Made by a program: the position numbers and the translations under genes
Part shown: in pieces, positions 25,515-29,496 of the stretch
Position numbering within the stretch: the stretch's first letter is position 1
How the letters are laid out: each line of letters opens with the position of its first letter
The notes under the pieces: model-generated
Seen by the model: the letters and a program-made list of their open reading frames with translations, nothing else
Told to the model about the DNA's origin: nothing
Database searches by the model: none
Assembly: GCA_002392655.1 (NCBI GenBank)
Contig: DGHK01000032.1
Coordinates: forward strand, 1 to 29,496
Source of the DNA: Lachnospiraceae bacterium UBA3850
GTDB taxonomy: Bacteria; Bacillota; Clostridia; Lachnospirales; Lachnospiraceae
Direction of reading: 5' to 3'
DNA: 29,496 nt

Positions 25515-25923
25515 GAAGGACGGAAAAATAATAAATGAAAAAGTAATGAGAGAGATGAATAGATATCTCGAAGGAACCTCAATCGAGGAAATATTACTTA
25601 TGAATAAAAGGCTTTTTCATTTTAAAGTAATGTTTAATAATGAGCAGATGGAACAGGGGGTTGATGTCCTTGATCTAAGCCAGAGAGCATACAACTGTCT
25701 CAGAAGAAACAACATCTATACCTTGGGCGATCTTGTTAATGGTGTGGAAACTAAGGGGGACGAGACAAGCAAAAGACAGCTGCTCAGATTCAGAAACCTT
25801 GGTAGAAAAACATCAGAAGAAATTCTGCTCAAGCTCTTCTATTATCAGTTCCTGGTTTTATCCGAAAAACAGAAGAAAGCTTATATGCAGATGGTGATAC
25901 ATTCAAATAATAAATGTGCCTAA
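25483..25923 (+). CDS. Free-standing RNA polymerase alpha-CTD-like protein
   Basis: 146 residues from ATG 25483, chosen for GGAGGTG 6-7 nt upstream. Residues ~60-118 match the C-terminal domain of RNA polymerase alpha: VLDLSQRAYNCLRRNNIYTL, GDLV, then LLRFRNLGRKTSEEILLKLF. Residues equal to E. coli alpha Arg265, Asn268, Cys269, Gly296, Lys298 and Glu302 are present (Arg68, Asn71, Cys72, Gly107, Lys109, Glu113), and Ser299 is Thr110. An eight-residue insertion (about 86-95) separates the halves. The alpha N-terminal assembly domain is absent. The N-terminus has a tandem repeat EKDGRIIN-EKDGKIIN. The gene overlaps the lrp-like gene by 32 nt, so translation is probably coupled. It may bind DNA or activators at promoters; this role is inference. 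Confidence 0.8.
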   Translation: MTEKDGRIINEKDGKIINEKVMREMNRYLEGTSIEEILLMNKRLFHFKVMFNNEQMEQGVDVLDLSQRAYNCLRRNNIYTLGDLVNGVETKGDETSKRQLLRFRNLGRKTSEEILLKLFYYQFLVLSEKQKKAYMQMVIHSNNKCA

Positions 25924-25947
25924 ACATCAAAATTGCCAGGTGCCCAG

Positions 25948-25981
25948 AGGTCTGTCCCGAAAAGGGGACAGACCTTTTGTT
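25948..25981 (+). terminator. Intrinsic terminator after the alpha-CTD-like gene
   Basis: Perfect 11-bp stem AGGTCTGTCCC (25948-25958) with GGGACAGACCT (25965-25975), loop GAAAAG, then TTTTGTT. This GTCTGTCCC-type hairpin may also be a dispersed repeat in related genomes; that is from recall and not shown here. Confidence 0.85.
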
Positions 25982-26036
25982 AAACTGGAATTAGTTAAAA
26001 ACTAGAGTGAATAATTTTATGAAGGAGGGCACTGCT

Positions 26037-26540
26037 ATGATGAATGAGAGTAATACTATGATGAATGAAAGTAAAACTATGATGAAGAAGTTCAGGGATG
26101 AGTATATATTCATTGAGGGGTATGCGATGGAGAATGGGCTCATCTTCAAGATGATTGGTGACAAGCTGTATGTTATTTCGGATATAGCTTATTGGAAGAT
26201 AGCATATCTCAGGGAGTGGGATGAATTCGCGCTATATCACGGTAACACGATGCCGACAGATCTGAATGTTCTCAAGTATGAGGATGCAGATTATCATTTT
26301 CAAAAGGATGCGAAGCTTTCACGTTCAATAATGAGACTTATGATCTACATCAGGAGGCATGATGATTACCGTGCACATCTGATCGAGAATGTAGAGAATA
26401 TGCCAAGGAGAACTAAGAAACAGAAGAATGAATATGCTGCGATGAAGAGACGTGAAGAGAGATACAATACCGCAAGAGTCCTGCAGCTGATAAACGCTGT
26501 AGGTATGGCAAGTGAAAGAAGGCTGGCGGTTAGTGCATAA
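26037..26540 (+). CDS. Protein of unknown function with N-terminal tandem repeat
   Basis: 167 residues from ATG 26037, chosen for AAGGAGG 8 nt upstream; ATG 26019 is also in frame. The start consists of a 21-bp repeat, MMNESNT-MMNESKT-MMKK, which supplies six in-frame ATG codons. The body is mixed alpha/beta with many aromatic residues (DEYIFIEGYAMENGLIFKMI, DIAYWKIAYLREWDEFALYH). A basic helical end follows (PRRTKKQKNEYAAMKRREER). No signal peptide or membrane segment is seen. No family is recognised. It lies between a terminator and a toxin-antitoxin pair, in the accessory segment. Confidence 0.7.
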   Translation: MMNESNTMMNESKTMMKKFRDEYIFIEGYAMENGLIFKMIGDKLYVISDIAYWKIAYLREWDEFALYHGNTMPTDLNVLKYEDADYHFQKDAKLSRSIMRLMIYIRRHDDYRAHLIENVENMPRRTKKQKNEYAAMKRREERYNTARVLQLINAVGMASERRLAVSA

Positions 26541-26545
26541 GGAAC

Positions 26546-26578
26546 TTGAAGTGTGGCTAAATATAATATATAATTTAG
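26546..26578 (+). promoter_or_regulatory. Promoter and candidate operator of the toxin-antitoxin pair
   Basis: TTGAAG (26546-26551), 17 bases and TATAAT (26569-26574) form a good promoter. The inverted repeat CTAAAT (26557-26562) / ATTTAG (26573-26578) surrounds the -10 element, a typical position for autorepression by a YefM/Phd antitoxin complex. Confidence 0.7.
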
Positions 26579-26598
26579 TCGCAAAGGAGGGCGGGAAA

Positions 26599-26856
26599 AT
26601 GCAGATAGTTCCAATGAGAGATTTAAAAAATACAGTTGAAATAGAAAGGCTCTGTGATGAGACCAATGAGCCTGTGTTTGTTACAAAAAATGGTTATGGT
26701 AGGCTAGTGGTAATGAATCTTGAGTGCTATGAAAGAACTCTTAAACAAATGGTTGAAGCAAGCCAAGTGAATGAAGGTATTTCTGATTATGAATCAGAAA
26801 GAATAGTAAAAGGCGAGTCTGCAATTAAAAAGTTGAGGAAAAAACATGATATCTGA
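26599..26856 (+). CDS. Type II antitoxin, Phd/YefM family
   Basis: 85 residues from ATG 26599, preceded by AAGGAGG; the frame is open further upstream without a better start. The N-terminal dimer/DNA-binding fold reads MQIVPMRDLKNTVEIERLCD, then EPVFVTKNGYGRLVVMNLECYER, close to the Phd/YefM consensus in which the Val/Thr-Lys-Asn-Gly turn is conserved. The C-terminal half, charged and helical, should wrap the toxin. It overlaps the toxin gene by 11 nt and is expected to repress its own promoter through the palindrome at 26557-26578. Confidence 0.92.
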   Translation: MQIVPMRDLKNTVEIERLCDETNEPVFVTKNGYGRLVVMNLECYERTLKQMVEASQVNEGISDYESERIVKGESAIKKLRKKHDI

Positions 26857-27175
26857 AAGATATAATTATTATCTAACAGTTGCTGCTGAGAACGACATAG
26901 ATAATACATTTGAATATATATCAGTTGAATTATCCAATCGCGATGCAGCTTACAATCTGGCTGACAAGCTGGAAGAGAAACTAGGGGAAATATGTACAAC
27001 TCCAAAGCTGGGAAAGATTGTACAAAATGAGTTTTTAAGAAGAACAGATGTTAGGTTAATTCATATAAATAATTATTTATTATATTATGTTGTGGATGAG
27101 AAAAAGAAAAGAATAATTGTATTACGTTTTATTTTTGGTGGACGTAACCAAAACTCTATTTTTAAAGATATATAA
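26846..27175 (+). CDS. Type II toxin, RelE/ParE superfamily
   Basis: 109 residues. NYYLTVAAENDIDNTFEYIS matches the first strand and two-helix hairpin of ParE/RelE toxins. LADKLEEKLGEICTTPKLGK continues the helices, and the strands RRTDVRLIHINNYLLYYVVD and KRIIVLRFIFGGRNQ complete the fold. The C-terminal Arg-rich strand is retained, so it may be active. ParE-like members inhibit gyrase and RelE-like members cut mRNA; the long helical hairpin favours ParE, without proof. Its ATG lies inside the antitoxin gene (11-nt overlap), the normal antitoxin-first order. Confidence 0.9.
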   Translation: MISERYNYYLTVAAENDIDNTFEYISVELSNRDAAYNLADKLEEKLGEICTTPKLGKIVQNEFLRRTDVRLIHINNYLLYYVVDEKKKRIIVLRFIFGGRNQNSIFKDI

Positions 27176-27200
27176 ATGAAAAGAAGAAGGAGCACACGCT

Positions 27201-27231
27201 CAATGTCATTAAGTTAAGCTTAATGACATTG
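27201..27231. repeat. Perfect 13-bp inverted repeat after the toxin gene
   Basis: CAATGTCATTAAG (27201-27213) and CTTAATGACATTG (27219-27231) pair without mismatch over a five-base loop. GGGC-AAT-GCCC follows at 27231-27241. No T-run is attached. Such a perfect hairpin in an accessory segment may be a miniature mobile or extragenic repeat. Confidence 0.6.
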
Positions 27232-27261
27232 GGCAATGCCCCTGACTTTGTCTACAGTCTG

Positions 27262-27288
27262 AGAGCAGGTTATGCCTGCTCTTTTTTT
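27262..27288 (+). terminator. Intrinsic terminator of the toxin-antitoxin operon
   Basis: AGAGCAGG (27262-27269) pairs with CCTGCTCT (27275-27282) over TTATG, followed by seven T. Confidence 0.92.
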
Positions 27289-27302
27289 ACAGTTTTTAAA
27301 AG

Positions 27303-27365
27303 ATTGATTTTTATAATGAAAAGTTTGTTTTCTATAGTGATAAGTCTGGTTTCGATAATGAAAAG
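27303..27365. repeat. Three tandem 21-bp imperfect repeats upstream of the UbiB-like gene
   Basis: Three adjacent units (27303-27323, 27324-27344, 27345-27365) each end in ATA(A/G)TGA(A/T)AAG after a T-rich half; units 1 and 3 agree at 16 of 21 positions. The 21-bp period equals two helical turns, placing the motif on one DNA face. They end 22 bp before an extended -10 promoter, so they resemble operator iterons. The remaining spacer up to 27479 holds no other feature. Confidence 0.65.
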
Positions 27366-27387
27366 GGACGCTCGTTTGTAAAGAGTG

Positions 27388-27396
27388 TGGTATAAT
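27388..27396 (+). promoter_or_regulatory. Extended -10 promoter of the UbiB-like gene
   Basis: TGG followed by TATAAT (27391-27396) is an extended -10. No -35 hexamer is seen at the right distance, so an activator at the 21-bp repeats may be needed. The start codon is about 84 nt downstream. Confidence 0.6.
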
Positions 27397-27479
27397 AATC
27401 TATGTATGGTGCGATTTGCTTACTGCTTATTATTGTGGTATGCACGGCATCAATTATTTAATGTGGAGGTAATGTTTAT

Positions 27480-29156
27480 ATGTCTAGTTTTATTACAGCT
27501 TTGATCAAGCAAAGAAAAGATGCAAAAAAGGCTGAACCAAGCAGTGATGGAAGACTAAAGGAGATCATTGCAGTTCTAAAAAAGTATAATTATGATGATG
27601 GTATTACACCGGAGATAACGGTGAATATTCTTCAGGATCTGGGTCCGACATTTGTCAAGATTGGACAGATAGCTTCACAGCAGGCGGAGTATCTTCCTGC
27701 TGAGTATTGTGATGCTCTGGCAAAGTTGCATTCTGAGGTTGCGCCGATGGATATAGAGACGGTGAATTCTCAGATAGAGAAGTATCTCGGAAAAACAACG
27801 AGTGAGCTTTTCAAGTCGTTTGATGATAAGCCACTGGGCTCAGCTTCAATTGCTCAGGTTCATAAAGCTGAGCTTTTTGACGGAACCGTTGTTGCAGTTA
27901 AGGTACGTCGTCCGGGAATCGTTGAAACGGTGGCACGTGACTTTGCACTTATCGAGAAGATACTGGATAAGTTTTTAAAAGAAGAAAAGGATGTGTTTGA
28001 TATAAGAGGCCTTATCCTTGAACTGGAAAACACCTCGAAGATTGAACTTGACCTTACAAACGAGGCGGACAATCTGGACAAATTCTGGAAGAATAATGCT
28101 GAGCGTGAGAGGATTGAAAGTCCGAAGTGTTATCGTGAGTATACCTGCGAGGCAATTCTGACTGAGAGCTTCGTAACAGGTAAAGAGGTAAGTGATACCG
28201 AGTTCCTTGCAACTCTCAGTGAAGAAGAGCGTGATGATTTAGCAACTCTTCTTGCAGACAATTTTGCCTCGCAGATCCTTACGGATGGTTTCTATCATGC
28301 AGATCCTCATTCGGGAAATGTACTGATTAAGGATATGACTTCAGGTGATCAAGCTGAGCAACAAGGGAAACCAATCGAATGGATCGACTTCGGTATGATG
28401 GGTATTCTTTCTTCCCAACAACGAAGAATCCTTATTGATCTTGTTACAAATGTCGTGATGCAGGATGCATACAAACTGAAGCTTACTGTCCTGAAGGTTG
28501 CTAAGCCTAAGGGCGAGATAGATCATGCTTATCTTATTGGTATGTGTGAGGATATGTGCAGTCAGTATAGCGGAACAGGCTTTGGTGATTTTGCACTGGG
28601 TGATCTGCTTGGTACAATCTTAGATGGACTTCAGGTCGGTAACTTCAAGGTAGAACCTTTCCTCACAAATCTTGCACGTGGAATCATTGCCATGGAGGGT
28701 ACTATAAAAACTCTCAGCAAAAAGGTTAACATCCTTGATGCATTTACGGATAAGCTGCATGGAGTTATGGATTTCAATATCAATCTCGAGCATCCTGAAG
28801 AGATGAATCCTGATATAGCATTAAAGCTGTTCCAGCTGAGTGAAGCAATAACGAATTCTTCCAACAAAACTGCTGAAGCATATGACATGCTTGAGAAGGG
28901 GCAGATCAAGGTGGGAAGTGAGTTTAGCTTTGAAGATAAAACACTTAATATCGTAAATCGCCTAACAGGATATCTGGTGAGAGCACTTGTGATAGTTGCA
29001 CTTATTATAGGTTCAAGTATTCTATGTACGTCGTCTGTCATAAGTGAAGATAGAGAGGTCATATCAATCATCTTCCGAGCAGTTGGATTTGTTGGATTTG
29101 TCTCAGGTGCACTATTGGCATTTAAGCTTTGTAAGGATGTAAAAAAAGGAAAATAG
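27480..29156 (+). CDS. UbiB/ABC1-family atypical protein kinase-like protein
   Basis: 558 residues. Hallmarks of the UbiB/COQ8 (ABC1/ADCK) family: KxGQ at 60-63 in GPTFVKIGQIASQQAEYLP, the Ala-rich nucleotide loop GSASIAQVHKAEL (120-132), the ATP lysine in VAVKVRRPG (Lys141), the catalytic HADPHSGN and the metal-binding IDFGMMG. Two hydrophobic segments close the protein (about 495-515 and 527-548), anchoring it to the membrane. UbiB supports ubiquinone synthesis in proteobacteria, but no quinone genes are seen here and a fermentative anaerobe may not make ubiquinone. The role may be lipid-related; that is speculation. GTGGAGG lies upstream of ATG 27480. A methyltransferase gene follows. Confidence 0.92.
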   Translation: MSSFITALIKQRKDAKKAEPSSDGRLKEIIAVLKKYNYDDGITPEITVNILQDLGPTFVKIGQIASQQAEYLPAEYCDALAKLHSEVAPMDIETVNSQIEKYLGKTTSELFKSFDDKPLGSASIAQVHKAELFDGTVVAVKVRRPGIVETVARDFALIEKILDKFLKEEKDVFDIRGLILELENTSKIELDLTNEADNLDKFWKNNAERERIESPKCYREYTCEAILTESFVTGKEVSDTEFLATLSEEERDDLATLLADNFASQILTDGFYHADPHSGNVLIKDMTSGDQAEQQGKPIEWIDFGMMGILSSQQRRILIDLVTNVVMQDAYKLKLTVLKVAKPKGEIDHAYLIGMCEDMCSQYSGTGFGDFALGDLLGTILDGLQVGNFKVEPFLTNLARGIIAMEGTIKTLSKKVNILDAFTDKLHGVMDFNINLEHPEEMNPDIALKLFQLSEAITNSSNKTAEAYDMLEKGQIKVGSEFSFEDKTLNIVNRLTGYLVRALVIVALIIGSSILCTSSVISEDREVISIIFRAVGFVGFVSGALLAFKLCKDVKKGK

Positions 29157-29224
29157 AGATAAATAGAGGTTAATAGAAATAAAAGAGGTAAATAAAGTAT
29201 TATATGAAACCGCAGGAAGATATA

Positions 29225-29496
29225 ATGGATACCTATACAGGGTTTGCATATGTTTATGATGAAATGATGAGCAATATTCCGTATCTGCAGTGGGAGGCAT
29301 ATCTGCTTCAGATGCTTTACTCAAGTGGAGTTAAACCTGACGCGAGTATAGCGGAGCTGGGGTGTGGAACGGGCACCATGACAGAACTGCTTTATGACGA
29401 TGGCTTTGATATCACGGGAATTGATCTGTCGGAGGATATGCTGAGTCTCGCCAGAGAGAAGGTGCCCGGAGTTTATCTAACCCCTGGCGAGAATAC
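29225..29496 (+). CDS. SAM-dependent methyltransferase, C-terminus cut by window edge
   Basis: The first 90 codons of a class I methyltransferase: MDTYTGFAYVYDEMMSNIPY, LQWEAYLLQMLY, motif I AELGCGTGTMTELL and ITGIDLSEDMLSLARE. It is clearly paralogous to the protein at 18692, with the same opening and motif spacing. ATG 29225 is preferred because AGGA lies 8 nt upstream and the start then matches the paralogue; an in-frame ATG at 29204 would add seven residues. It is 68 nt after the UbiB-like gene, across a short A/G-rich spacer with imperfect TAGAGRTAAATA-like repeats. No stop codon is reached before the edge. Confidence 0.9.
   Translation, partial: MDTYTGFAYVYDEMMSNIPYLQWEAYLLQMLYSSGVKPDASIAELGCGTGTMTELLYDDGFDITGIDLSEDMLSLAREKVPGVYLTPGEN

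Noticed and set aside
27303..27365. CRISPR array
   Set aside because: The 21-bp units are contiguous with no spacers and are imperfect, so they are tandem repeats, not a CRISPR.
1..29496. rRNA or tRNA genes
   Set aside because: No cloverleaf-like T-arm/acceptor combination or rRNA segment was recognised on either strand by eye; a covariance-model scan would be decisive.

Overview
The window is the replication-origin region of a low-GC Gram-positive chromosome. The most likely source is a member of the class Clostridia, family Lachnospiraceae. That placement is inference from the rpmH-rnpA-yidD-yidC-khpB / dnaA-dnaN-yaaA-recF-gyrB-gyrA order, the A/T-rich strong Shine-Dalgarno sites, the two-subunit iron-sulfur fumarate hydratase, and secreted proteins with Trp/Tyr-rich wall-binding repeats. 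No rRNA, tRNA or CRISPR array was seen.

Left arm (1-2912, minus strand): ribosomal protein L34, RNase P protein, YidD, YidC and KhpB/Jag form one operon. It is driven by a near-consensus sigma-A promoter (TTGACT-17-TATAAT). It links ribosome and tRNA processing with membrane-protein insertion. Origin (about 2802-4866): AT-rich DNA with DnaA-box-like motifs lies on both sides of dnaA. Right arm (3255-12116, plus strand): DnaA, sliding clamp, S4-domain YaaA, RecF, both gyrase subunits and a 63-residue membrane protein. All genes in the window point away from the origin.

Region 12.1-17.6 kb holds the two fumarate hydratase subunit genes, separated by a 200-nt array of hairpins. These are followed by a membrane-anchored protein, a MATE-type transporter fused to an anti-sigma-like ATPase domain, a translationally coupled acetyltransferase, a Cys-rich 65-residue protein and a C_GCAxxG_C_C family protein, ending at a strong terminator. 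Region 17.7-23.9 kb concerns the envelope: a seven-segment membrane protein, a methyltransferase, two secreted proteins that share a wall-binding domain, cardiolipin synthase and YbaK.

Region 24.0-27.3 kb is an accessory, partly decaying segment. It contains an SCP2-domain protein, a TnpB C-terminal remnant with a preserved IS right end (probable omega RNA), a decapitated Fe-S aldo/keto reductase, and a frameshifted Lrp/AsnC regulator overlapping a gene for a free-standing RNA polymerase alpha-CTD-like protein. It continues with an unrecognised protein and a YefM/ParE-type toxin-antitoxin pair. The window ends with a UbiB-like kinase preceded by three 21-bp tandem repeats, then the start of a second methyltransferase paralogous to the one at 18.7 kb.

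The most unusual items are the alpha-CTD-like protein next to the frameshifted regulator, the transporter-ATPase fusion, the solo omega-RNA remnant, the hairpin array inside the fumarase operon, and the 21-bp repeats.
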